Shown: one piece after another, positions 51,079 through 58,584 of the stretch | Numbering within the stretch: the stretch's first letter is position 1 | Layout of the letters: each line of letters opens with the position of its first letter | NCBI RefSeq assembly: GCF_026168105.1 | Contig: NZ_LBMW01000019.1 | Coordinates: 87,048 to 151,047 of the forward strand | Origin: Streptomyces hygroscopicus | GTDB taxonomy: Bacteria; Actinomycetota; Actinomycetes; Streptomycetales; Streptomycetaceae | Length of the DNA stretch: 64,000 bases | Direction of reading: 5' to 3' | Notes under the pieces: model-generated | The model's database searches: none | Told to the model about the DNA's origin: nothing | The model's input: only the letters and a program-made list of their open reading frames with translations | Made by a program: the position numbers and the translations under genes

Positions 51079-52240
51079 GGTTCGCGGCGGCGCCGCTGGG
51101 GTCCAGCCAGTTGACGTCATAGCTGAGGACGAGCCGGTCGCCGTCCAGTTCCGGGTGCGCCTGCGGGTTGTACGCGGCGACCTCGCCCTGGGGCAGCGGC
51201 GGAGCGAACCCCCTGGTCGGGCCGTGCCAGGGGCCGGTGGGCGCACACGCCCAGTACGAGGTGACCGTCGTCAGTCCCCGGGTGCCCGCGGCCATCGTGA
51301 ACAGGACGTACGTCCCCGCGTCCGACACGACCGTGAACGCGCTGCCCACTCCGGCGCCCTGCCCGTCCCCCAGCACGGCCCCGGGGTACGGCCGGGACGT
51401 CCACGCCGACCCGTCCCAGTACTGCCATGCCGCGGGCTGATCGAGCCGGCCGCGCGGCACCCGCGCGACATACGCATGTGAGACGGGACGCGCGGCGGCC
51501 CGGGCGTCGTCGCCGCCGAAGACGTAGGTCCAGTCGCCGTCCACCGCCGCCGTCGTGCCGAACAGCACGCGCCGGGACGGGTCCGGGACCCGCTCCTGGC
51601 CGAGGATCCGCACGATGCCTTCCACCCGCAGATCCGGCAGCGAGAGCGTGGCGACCTCGGTCGCGGTGGGGACTCCGTAGATCCACGGGTACACGCCGGC
51701 CGTACGGGTCCACAGCAGAACGCGAAGCACCTGCTCGGACGAGCCGGGGGAGCGGGGCTCGACCCGGGCCGCCACCGGCCAGCGCCACTGGTTCGGCGCC
51801 GGGTCCGGGAACAGCGGCGCGGGCAGGGTGCTCTCCAGGCGGCCCGATGGAGCCATCACCACGGCCGAGTTGCGCACCAGCGGGGCCGAGGCCTCCCGCC
51901 AGGAGTACCACTCGCCGAGCGGGTTGGGCGGACCGTGCACCTGGCCCAGGTACGTGTCCGAGAACAGCCACAGCACCCGCCCGTCCGGCAGCCGCACCGA
52001 GTGGGTGCCGTCGCCGCCGGTCCAGTCGTCGGCGCGCGTGCCTTCGTCGCCGTACCGTGTGAACTCGGCGTTCAGTCCGGTGTCCGCCGCCCAGGACCGC
52101 ACCGTGCGCTGCGCGCACGCGCCGCTGCCCTCCCGGTCGTGGTGCGGGAGGGCGGTGAGCAGCACTGCCGCGCAGACCAGGGCCAGGACCAGGCCGAGAC
52201 CGGTCCCGGCCCGGCGTCGTGCTCGTCCGTCATCGGGCAC
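51017..52240 (-). CDS. DUF4185 domain secreted or membrane-anchored protein
   Basis: A 407-residue protein with an N-terminal membrane helix or signal (GLGLVLALVCAAVLLTALP) and a DUF4185 domain that looks like a five-bladed beta-propeller, as in glycoside hydrolase families 43 and 117 (VLWLFSDTYLGQV, VVMAPSG, WTYVFGGDD, GPWHGPTRGFAPP). It may bind or cut extracellular glycans. TAACGT seven bases before the GTG indicates a leaderless transcript. Its 3' end overlaps the convergent transporter gene by 62 bases, so the two mRNAs are complementary over that stretch. Confidence 0.82.
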   Translation of the reverse strand: MPDDGRARRRAGTGLGLVLALVCAAVLLTALPHHDREGSGACAQRTVRSWAADTGLNAEFTRYGDEGTRADDWTGGDGTHSVRLPDGRVLWLFSDTYLGQVHGPPNPLGEWYSWREASAPLVRNSAVVMAPSGRLESTLPAPLFPDPAPNQWRWPVAARVEPRSPGSSEQVLRVLLWTRTAGVYPWIYGVPTATEVATLSLPDLRVEGIVRILGQERVPDPSRRVLFGTTAAVDGDWTYVFGGDDARAAARPVSHAYVARVPRGRLDQPAAWQYWDGSAWTSRPYPGAVLGDGQGAGVGSAFTVVSDAGTYVLFTMAAGTRGLTTVTSYWACAPTGPWHGPTRGFAPPLPQGEVAAYNPQAHPELDGDRLVLSYDVNWLDPSGAAANLSRNVSLYRPRFVTLRLTRG

Positions 52241-52510
52241 GCCCGGGACGTTAGTGGCTGGGGCTCACCCGGTCCATGGGCAGCCACAGGACCGGGCCCC
52301 GCGCCGGCACGGGGTCGTCGGCGCCCAGGGCGGCCGTCTTGTGCACAGAGCCCGGACTCCGTGATGCCGCCCGCCCTTCGTGCGTTCGGACATGCCAGAC
52401 ACCCGACATCCCATGTCCAACGTTCGGGCCGCAGACGCTACTTGAGCTCTGACGGGCCTCACAGGAAGCGTGCCGGTGGGCGCCGGGGGCACCTCCACGT
52501 CCGGTGTGTG

Positions 52511-53254
52511 TCAAGTGGGCGGCGGCGGGGGCGGGAGCGGTATGCCCGCGGTCCGGGGTGTCGGGCCCGGTACCGCCACCGGCGCCGCGCCGGTCCTGCG
52601 GCACACCAGGGCGTCCGGGTCGCTCGCCGGTACCTGGAGGCTGTAGCCGTCCGGGCAGGCCGGCCCGGGGTCGCCCTTGAGGCCCTCGGGGCCGGGTTCG
52701 CCGCGCTCGCCGGGTTCGCCCTTCGCTCCCATCGTGCCCTGGGTGCCCTGCGGCCCGGCCGGGCCCGTGACGCCGTCCCTGCCTTTGCCGCCCGGCTGCC
52801 CCGAGGGGCCCGGCGCACCGGACGGGCCGGGCGCACCGGACGGGCCGGGCGCACCGGACGGGCCGGGCGGACCCGACGGGCCCGGTTCGCCGCGCGCACC
52901 GGCCGCGCCGTTCTTCCCGTCCGCTCCCGTCGCACCCGGGTCACCCTTTTCGCCCGGAGCTCCGGTGGGCACCCTCAACCGGTCCAGCAGGTCGTCCACC
53001 GCGTCGGCGGGATCCGGGGCGGCGGGGGTCCCGCCGCCGGCCTTGACCTGGGCGCGCAGTGCCCGGACATCGGCGGCGAGCGTGGACAGCGCCTTGCCGC
53101 GCCGGTCGGCCTCCACGCTCAGTTCCTGCGCCTTGCGGTCCCCGGCGTCGATGCGCTCCCAGAGGATCACCGCGACACCGGAGAGCGCGACCAGGGCGCA
53201 GACGAGGAAGATCTTCCGCCAGCGCTGGGCCAGCGCGTGTTGCAACCCGGTCAC
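52511..53254 (-). CDS. Collagen-like protein with membrane anchor
   Basis: A 247-residue protein. Residues about 14-32 form a membrane helix (IFLVCALVALSGVAVILW), residues 35-70 a coiled coil, and residues about 97-198 an uninterrupted run of 34 Gly-X-Y triplets, including GAPGPS three times in a row. The C-terminus has two cysteines (CPDGYSLQVPASDPDALVC) and a polyproline tail. A triple-helical stalk outside the cell, with the coiled coil as trimerisation seed, is the natural reading. The GTG has GGAGGGACGCC upstream and overlaps the stop of the small membrane protein gene (GTGA). Confidence 0.82.
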   Translation of the reverse strand: MTGLQHALAQRWRKIFLVCALVALSGVAVILWERIDAGDRKAQELSVEADRRGKALSTLAADVRALRAQVKAGGGTPAAPDPADAVDDLLDRLRVPTGAPGEKGDPGATGADGKNGAAGARGEPGPSGPPGPSGAPGPSGAPGPSGAPGPSGQPGGKGRDGVTGPAGPQGTQGTMGAKGEPGERGEPGPEGLKGDPGPACPDGYSLQVPASDPDALVCRRTGAAPVAVPGPTPRTAGIPLPPPPPPT

Positions 53255-53523
53255 GGCGTCCCTCCGAGTCGGTGGATGTCGAGCCGCAGCCGGGCGATCT
53301 CCGACTGGTCCGCGGAGTGCAGCAGGGTCAACTCGTCGATGCGTGAGTCGCGTTCGGCGACCTGGCGCTCCAGCCGGTCGCACTCCGACTGCAACTTCTC
53401 GGTCAGGCTCGAGTAGCCGTTCAGCGCGTTCTCCCCGCGCTTGCCCAAGTACGCCACCACGGCCGCGCCCAGCGCGCCCGCGCACGCCAGTGACGAACCG
53501 AGCAGAGTGGTGTCGGCATCCAA
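53251..53523 (-). CDS. Small membrane protein with coiled coil, partner of the collagen-like protein
   Basis: A 90-residue protein with one transmembrane segment (LLGSSLACAGALGAAVVAYLG) followed by a long charged coiled coil (LTEKLQSECDRLERQVAERDSRIDEL and QSEIARLRLDIHRLG). No family is recognised. TTG is taken as the start because GGAGGCGGATAC precedes it at good spacing; no ATG or GTG is suitably placed. The stop overlaps the collagen-like gene, so the two are coupled. Similar small membrane-plus-coiled-coil proteins occur in actinophage lysis and tail regions, so a phage origin of the pair is possible. Confidence 0.68.
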   Translation of the reverse strand: MDADTTLLGSSLACAGALGAAVVAYLGKRGENALNGYSSLTEKLQSECDRLERQVAERDSRIDELTLLHSADQSEIARLRLDIHRLGGTP

Positions 53524-53665
53524 GTATCCGCCTCCTACCTGGACGACGGACCGCGCGCGGCCCGTTGGACTCTTCTGTACAACGAGTCGACGGGTGACGG
53601 GGTGTGCGCCCGACCATGAGTACTTCGGATAGGTGATCGGGGGGCAAACCCCTGACCTGCGGCGG

Positions 53666-54583
53666 TCAGGGGCGCACAACCACCTTCCCCAGATTGCGCC
53701 GTGACTCGATCTCCGTGTGCGCCTTCGCCGCGTCCTCCAGCGCGAACTCCGCGTGCACGAAGGGCTTCAGCGCGCCCTGCGCGTACAGCCGCCACAGCTC
53801 CTGCCGCCACCGCTCGTACAACTCCGGCTTCCCCCGGGCGATGCGCGCCATCTGGAAGCCGATCACAGACTTGGCGCCCACCAGCAGGTCGTACGCCCGA
53901 ATGGTTCCGCCCCCCGAGCTGTAGGCGACGAGCCGTCCGCCCGGAGCGAGTGCGGCGATCGCCGGGGTGAGCAGGTCGCCGCCGACCGCGTCGAGGGCGT
54001 AGTCGACGGGTTCGCCCCACTGGGGAGCGTCATACGTGATCACCTCGTCGGCGCCGAGCGAGCGCACGAACTCCGCCTTGCCGGAGCCGGACACCGCGCC
54101 CACGACGCGGGACGCCCCGCGTATCCGGGCCAGTTGGAGCGCGAGATGGCCGACACCGCTCGCCGCCGCCGTGACCAGGACCGACTCGCCGGGTTCCGGC
54201 CGCGCCGCCTCCAGCGCGCCGAGCGCGACCAGACCGCTGCGGACCAGCGCGACGGCGTCCACGGCGCTTGCGCCGCCGGGGACGGGTGAGGCCATGGCCT
54301 CGTGCAGAAGGACGAAGTCGGCGTAACCGTGCCCGAAGCACAGCCCCGTCACGCGGTCGCCGACCCGGAAGCGCGTGACACCGTCACCGACCGCCAGCAC
54401 CTCGCCCGCGACCTCGCCACCGAGCGGAACCGGCTCGGCGGCCTCGGCGACCTTGCGTACGACGGGCAGGGTCAGCCCTACGGCCTCGCAGCGCACGAGG
54501 AGTTCACCCGGGCCCGCTGCGGGGACGGGTACCTCTTCCAGGAACAGGGGGCCGCCGGTGGACTCGTACCGGACGCGACGCAT
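53666..54583 (-). CDS. Quinone oxidoreductase / zinc-binding-type alcohol dehydrogenase
   Basis: A 305-residue medium-chain reductase of the NADPH:quinone oxidoreductase group. The N-terminal GroES-like part has GELLVRCEAVGLTLPVVR and GGEVAGEVLAVGDGV; the Rossmann part has VLVTAAASGVGHLALQLAR. The catalytic zinc ligands are absent, as expected for quinone reductases. GGAGGTGCG precedes the ATG. The divergent MarR gene is 83 bases away and two near-identical 15-bp palindromes lie between them, so this gene is very likely repressed by that MarR protein and induced by quinones or phenolic compounds. Confidence 0.88.
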   Translation of the reverse strand: MRRVRYESTGGPLFLEEVPVPAAGPGELLVRCEAVGLTLPVVRKVAEAAEPVPLGGEVAGEVLAVGDGVTRFRVGDRVTGLCFGHGYADFVLLHEAMASPVPGGASAVDAVALVRSGLVALGALEAARPEPGESVLVTAAASGVGHLALQLARIRGASRVVGAVSGSGKAEFVRSLGADEVITYDAPQWGEPVDYALDAVGGDLLTPAIAALAPGGRLVAYSSGGGTIRAYDLLVGAKSVIGFQMARIARGKPELYERWRQELWRLYAQGALKPFVHAEFALEDAAKAHTEIESRRNLGKVVVRP

Positions 54584-54599
54584 CGCACCTCCACAGGTC

Positions 54600-54644
54600 G
54601 TTGGGGATCCCAACGTTATCCCAGATTTCATTGGGGAGTCCAAC
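54600..54644. promoter_or_regulatory. Twin MarR operators in a divergent promoter region
   Basis: GTTGGGGATCCCAAC (54600-54614) and ATTGGGGAGTCCAAC (54630-54644) are related palindromes with centres 30 bp apart, about three helical turns. On the minus strand TTGGAC, 17 bases, GATAAC give the oxidoreductase promoter. On the plus strand TTGGGG (54631-54636), 18 bases, TAGGCT (54655-54660) give the marR promoter. The right palindrome overlaps both -35 elements. Confidence 0.75.
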
Positions 54645-54666
54645 GGCTATTCGCTAGGCTGCGTCC

Positions 54667-55104
54667 ATGGCCGAAGCCCCCCTCCCCGCCATCCGTTCCC
54701 TGCCCAGTTGGGTCCTCGGCCGTGCCGCCGCACGCGGCCGGGCCCTGGTGGCCGACGCCCTCGCCGCAGAGGGCATGAGGATGTGGCACCATGTCGTCCT
54801 CTCCGCCGTCCGTGACCTCGCCCCCGTCGCTCAGGCCGATCTCGGGCGCAGCGTCGGGCTGGACCCCAAGGACCTGGTCGGCATCCTCAACGACCTGCAG
54901 TCCGCGGGCCATGTCGTGCGCGAGCCGGACCCCGGGGACCGCCGCAAGAACGCGGTGTCGCTCACGGAGAACGGCGAGCGGCTGCTGAAACGCTGTGAGA
55001 CGGCGGCCCGCGAGGCGAACGACGCCCTGCTCGCCCCGCTCTCGGCCGCCGAACGCGACAGATTCATGGACCTGTTGATCCGGATTTCCGGTACGGACGG
55101 CTGA
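54667..55104 (+). CDS. MarR family transcriptional regulator
   Basis: A 145-residue MarR-type repressor. The winged helix is seen in APVAQADLGRSVGLDPKDLVGILNDLQSAGHVVREPDPGDRRKNAVSLT, including the D-x-R wing with DRRKNAV, flanked by dimerisation helices. It starts with ATG six bases after TAGGCT, so its mRNA is leaderless. Twin palindromes upstream overlap its -35 and the divergent oxidoreductase promoter, which implies autoregulation plus control of that gene. No cysteine sensor is obvious (one Cys, in RCETA). The isochorismatase-like gene follows after 19 bases. Confidence 0.88.
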   Translation: MAEAPLPAIRSLPSWVLGRAAARGRALVADALAAEGMRMWHHVVLSAVRDLAPVAQADLGRSVGLDPKDLVGILNDLQSAGHVVREPDPGDRRKNAVSLTENGERLLKRCETAAREANDALLAPLSAAERDRFMDLLIRISGTDG

Positions 55105-55123
55105 TGACGGCTAACGTTCCGTC

Positions 55124-55651
55124 ATGGCCGAAGCCCTCGCGCTGGATCCGGCGCACACCGCCCTTGTGCTCATCGACCTGATGGACCGCATCGTCGCCCT
55201 GCCCCTGGAACCCCGCAAGGGAGCCGAAGTCCTCGTCGCAGCCGAGGAGTTGGCCGAAGCGTTCCGGACGGTCGGCGCACTCGTCGTGCTCGTCCGTGCC
55301 GAGCGCCCCGGCATCGCCGAACAGCCGCCCGGCAGCGGGCTGGTGGCCGGACTGCTCAGGGACGGCGACCTGGAGGTGGTGAAGCGGACCGTCGGCGGCT
55401 TCCAGGGCACGGACCTGGACGAGCGCCTGCGCCGGCACGGCATCACCACCCTGGTGTTCGGCGGTGTCGCCACCAATCTGGGCGTCGAATCCACCGCCCG
55501 TGCCGCCGCCGACCTCGGATACGACCTCGTCTTCGTCGAGGACGCCATGGCCGCGTTCACCGCCGCCGAGCACGAGGCCTCCGTGCGGCTCGACTTCCCC
55601 CGACTCGGATCGGTCGTGGCCGCCTCGCAGGTGCGGCTCGCCGCCGGGTGA
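55124..55651 (+). CDS. Isochorismatase-like hydrolase (Cys replaced by Gly)
   Basis: A 175-residue protein of the isochorismatase/nicotinamidase fold. The catalytic Asp (VLIDLMD) and Lys (EVVKRTVGGF) are present, with the non-proline cis-peptide region in GVATNLGVESTARA. At the nucleophile position of nicotinamidases and cysteine hydrolases (normally N-x-C-V) it has Gly, as in true isochorismatases of the EntB type. It may therefore hydrolyse an enol ether rather than an amide, or be non-catalytic. TAACGT six bases before the ATG suggests its own leaderless promoter, though it is only 19 bases after the MarR gene. Confidence 0.8.
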   Translation: MAEALALDPAHTALVLIDLMDRIVALPLEPRKGAEVLVAAEELAEAFRTVGALVVLVRAERPGIAEQPPGSGLVAGLLRDGDLEVVKRTVGGFQGTDLDERLRRHGITTLVFGGVATNLGVESTARAAADLGYDLVFVEDAMAAFTAAEHEASVRLDFPRLGSVVAASQVRLAAG

Positions 55652-55811
55652 CCGGTCGGACCAGCACCCCGCCGCCGTCCACGACCACCACCGGACCGGT
55701 GCTGTAGCCGCCGCGCATCGGATACGGATCCGCCTCCGCGACATCCGCCCGCGTGCCCAGGCACCCGAACGGGGCGCTCCCCGTCGGCCGGAGCCCGCCG
55801 CGAGAAGGCGG

Positions 55812-56660
55812 TCAGCCCCGGTCGGCCGTCGTCCGTAGGATGATCCGCTGCTCGCCCGCGTACACGTTCATGGAACTGCCCCGCAGGAAGCCCACCAGGG
55901 TCAGCCCCGTCTCGGCGGCCAGGTCCACGGCCAGTGACGAGGGTGCCGAGACCGCCGCCAGCACCGGGATGCCCGCCATCACGGCCTTCTGCGCCAGCTC
56001 GAAGGAGGCCCGTCCCGACACCAGCAGGATCGTGCGGGACAGCGGCAGACCGCCGCTTTGCAGGGCGCGGCCGACCAGCTTGTCGACGGCGTTGTGCCGG
56101 CCCACGTCCTCTCGTACGTCGAGCAGCTCCCCGTCCTCGGCGAACAGGGCCGCCGCATGCAGGCCCCCGGTCCGGTCGAAGACCCGCTGGGACGCCCTCA
56201 GACGGTCGGGGAGGGTCGCGAGCAGCTCCGGCTCCACCCGCACCGGGGGAGTGTCGGCGACGGGCCAGCGTGCCGTCGTACGGACCGCATCCAGACTCGC
56301 CTTGCCGCACAGGCCGCACGACGAGGTCGTGTAGACGTTGCGCTCCAGCGTGATGTCGGGGATCGCCACGCCGGGCGCGGTCTTCACGTCCACCACGTTG
56401 TACGTGTTCGAGCCGTCCACGGTGGCACCCGCGCAGTACACGATGTTCTGCAGGTCCTGCCGCTCGGCCAGCACTCCCTCGCTCACCAGGAAGCCGGCGG
56501 CGAGCGCGAAGTCGTCGCCGGGGGTGCGCATGGTGATCGCGAGCGGCTTGCCGTTGAGCCTGATTTCCAGGGGCTCCTCGGCGACGAGCGTGTCCGGCCG
56601 GGCCGAGACCGCCCCGTCCCGGATGCGGATCACCTTGCGTCGTTCCGTGACTCGTCCCAT
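55812..56660 (-). CDS. fdhD: Formate dehydrogenase accessory sulfurtransferase FdhD
   Basis: A 282-residue FdhD protein, which passes sulfur from a cysteine desulfurase to the molybdenum cofactor of formate dehydrogenase. The essential CxxC is present in TTSSCGLCGKASLDAV; other family blocks are RTPGDDFALAAGFLVSEGV, DVGRHNAVDKLVG and LLVSGRASFELAQKAVMAG. Length is normal and it looks functional. Upstream on the same strand is a decaying Fe-S segment of a formate dehydrogenase, and divergent is an oxalate/formate-type antiporter with its small companion, so this was a formate module. Confidence 0.93.
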   Translation of the reverse strand: MGRVTERRKVIRIRDGAVSARPDTLVAEEPLEIRLNGKPLAITMRTPGDDFALAAGFLVSEGVLAERQDLQNIVYCAGATVDGSNTYNVVDVKTAPGVAIPDITLERNVYTTSSCGLCGKASLDAVRTTARWPVADTPPVRVEPELLATLPDRLRASQRVFDRTGGLHAAALFAEDGELLDVREDVGRHNAVDKLVGRALQSGGLPLSRTILLVSGRASFELAQKAVMAGIPVLAAVSAPSSLAVDLAAETGLTLVGFLRGSSMNVYAGEQRIILRTTADRG

Positions 56661-56667
56661 GTCCTGA

Positions 56668-56921
56668 TCAGCCCCGGTTCTGTACGTGCTGGCAGCCGAA
56701 ACGGCCCTTGATGCGGAGGTTGCCGTGGGTCACCGGGCCGTCCCTGGCGAGGTGACCTTCACCGTCTCATTGTCCTGCACGCGCGGAGCGACGTGGCGGC
56801 CCACTCCGCCGTGGGCGCGGACCGTCATGGTCCGCGCCCGCGCCGGCTCGTCCCGGGTGCCCGCAGCGCGGCCCGAAGCGCGCACCGGCGGAGGACCCGC
56901 CGCCACGACCGTTCGGCGCAC
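56668..56921 (-). pseudogene. Remnant of a formate dehydrogenase Fe-S subunit
   Basis: Reading towards fdhD, GGVGRHVAPRVQDNETVKVTSP is followed, after a frameshift near 56735, by DGPVTHGNLRIKGRFGCQHVQ and a stop at 56668-56670. This matches the end of the N-terminal Fe-S region of formate dehydrogenase alpha/NuoG-like proteins (GVGC, then KVTSP, PVTHGNLCIKGRFG). Two conserved cysteines have become Arg (GVGR, NLR). The upstream part of the gene is gone and the preceding frame is low-complexity Arg/Ala. It ends only seven bases before fdhD, which shows that it was the first gene of an operon with fdhD. Confidence 0.7.
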
Positions 56922-56996
56922 CCCGGATACCGCTCACCGCATGCGGCCGACCCGCCGGGTTCTCAACTCCCTTGTGCGCACCTACCGTTCGGGATC

Positions 56997-58322
56997 ATGA
57001 GCCCTCCTGTCGCACCCCCCGGGTGGAGCCGCTGGCTGGTCCCGCCCGCCGCCCTGTCCGTCCACCTCTCCATCGGCCAGGCCTACGCCTGGAGCGTGTT
57101 CAAACCGCCCCTGGAATCCGCCCTTCGTCTCAGTGGCACACAGAGCGCGCTGCCCTTCCAGCTGGGCATCGTCATGCTCGGGCTGTCCGCCGCGTTCGGC
57201 GGCACGCTCGTGGAGCGCAACGGGCCCCGCTGGGCGATGACCGTCGCCCTGGTCTGCTTCTCCTCCGGCTTCCTGCTCTCGGCGCTCGGCGCGGCGAGCG
57301 AGCAGTACTGGCTGATCGTCCTCGGCTACGGCTTCGTCGGCGGCATCGGTCTCGGCATCGGCTACATCTCACCCGTCTCCACGCTGATCAAGTGGTTCCC
57401 GGACCGGCCCGGCATGGCCACCGGCATCGCCATCATGGGCTTCGGCGGCGGCGCGCTGATCGCCTCGCCCTGGTCGGCGCAGATGCTGCAGTCGTTCGGA
57501 TCCGACCACTCCGGGATCGCGCTCGCGTTCCTGGTGCACGGGCTGTCGTACGCCGTCTTCATGTCGCTCGGCGTCCTGCTGGTGCGGGTGCCGCGCACCG
57601 AGAAGCCGGTCGCGTCCGGGCCGAGCGCCTTCGAGGGCGTCCAGGTCTCCGCCCGCGACGCCCTGCGCACCCCGCAGTTCTGGTGCCTGTGGATCGTGCT
57701 GTGCATGAACGTGACCGCAGGCATCGGCATCCTCGAGAAGGCCGCCCCGATGATCACGGACTTCTTTGCCGGCACCTCGGCACCCGTGTCCGTCTCCGCG
57801 GCCGCCGGCTTCGTCGCCCTGCTGTCGGCGGCCAACATGGCAGGCCGCATCGGCTGGTCCTCCACCTCCGACCTGATCGGGCGCAAGAACATCTACCGCG
57901 TCTATCTGGGCGTCGGCGCGCTGATGTACCTGCTCATCGCGTCGTTCGGCGACTCGTCCAAGCCCCTGTTCATCCTCTGCGCGCTCGTGATCCTCTCCTT
58001 CTACGGCGGCGGCTTCGCCACCATCCCCGCCTACCTGAAGGACCTCTTCGGCGCCTACCAGGTCGGCGCGATCCACGGCCGGCTGCTCACCGCCTGGTCG
58101 ACCGCCGGTGTCCTCGGGCCGCTGATCGTGAACTGGATCGCCGACCACCAGAAGGGGGCGGGCAAGCACGGGGCTTCCCTCTACGGTCTGTCCTTCGTGA
58201 TCATGATCGGTCTTCTCGTCGTCGGGCTCGTCGCCAACGAACTGGTACGGCCTGTCCACCCCCGCCACCACATCCCCGCACCGAAGGAGGCCGCCGATGG
58301 CCGACGAGAGCAACGCGCCTGA
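56997..58322 (+). CDS. OFA family MFS transporter (oxalate/formate antiporter-like)
   Basis: A 441-residue major facilitator with 12 transmembrane segments. The OFA pattern is seen in HLSIGQAYAWSVFKPPLE in helix 1, GTLVERNGPRWAMTV after helix 2 and SDLIGRKNIYRVYLGVG in the second half. It should exchange or import small carboxylates such as oxalate or formate. TACCGT eight bases before the ATG and the absence of a ribosome binding site suggest a leaderless mRNA. The 3' end overlaps a 42-residue membrane protein gene in another frame. The fdhD gene and formate dehydrogenase remnant are divergent, supporting formate as substrate. Confidence 0.88.
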   Translation: MSPPVAPPGWSRWLVPPAALSVHLSIGQAYAWSVFKPPLESALRLSGTQSALPFQLGIVMLGLSAAFGGTLVERNGPRWAMTVALVCFSSGFLLSALGAASEQYWLIVLGYGFVGGIGLGIGYISPVSTLIKWFPDRPGMATGIAIMGFGGGALIASPWSAQMLQSFGSDHSGIALAFLVHGLSYAVFMSLGVLLVRVPRTEKPVASGPSAFEGVQVSARDALRTPQFWCLWIVLCMNVTAGIGILEKAAPMITDFFAGTSAPVSVSAAAGFVALLSAANMAGRIGWSSTSDLIGRKNIYRVYLGVGALMYLLIASFGDSSKPLFILCALVILSFYGGGFATIPAYLKDLFGAYQVGAIHGRLLTAWSTAGVLGPLIVNWIADHQKGAGKHGASLYGLSFVIMIGLLVVGLVANELVRPVHPRHHIPAPKEAADGRREQRA

Positions 58323-58425
58323 CCGGCGAGCACTGACCGTCCTCGCCTGGCTGTGGGTGGGGGCGCCCCTGTGCTACGGCCTCTACGAGCTCGTACTGAA
58401 GGCCAGGCAGCTTTTTGCGGGGTAG
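58297..58425 (+). CDS. MFS transporter small subunit-like protein
   Basis: A 42-residue protein with one membrane helix (LTVLAWLWVGAPLCYGLYEL) and a short basic end (VLKARQLFAG). It begins at ATG 58297 with AAGGAGG upstream, inside the end of the transporter gene in a different frame (26-base overlap). Short proteins of this type are regularly encoded right after OFA transporters and are regarded as their small subunits. The combination of a good ribosome binding site, the overlap and the conserved W-W-GAPL-YG pattern makes it a real gene despite its size. Confidence 0.78.
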   Translation: MADESNAPDRRALTVLAWLWVGAPLCYGLYELVLKARQLFAG

Positions 58426-58584
58426 GCCGGGACGGGGGTAGGGGAGATGCTCGGGCGTCCGAGGGTCTGCGGGAAGCCGACAACACCGGCGTCCCATTCC
58501 TGTCGCTTCACCTGCCGTCGTACCCGTGAGTCACTGTTCAGACTGGTGGATCCCGCTACCCACGGCAAAGAGGGGGAACCACCC

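Noticed and set aside
52816..52870. 18-bp tandem repeat as a regulatory element
   Set aside because: It is the coding repeat GAPGPS inside the collagen-like gene.
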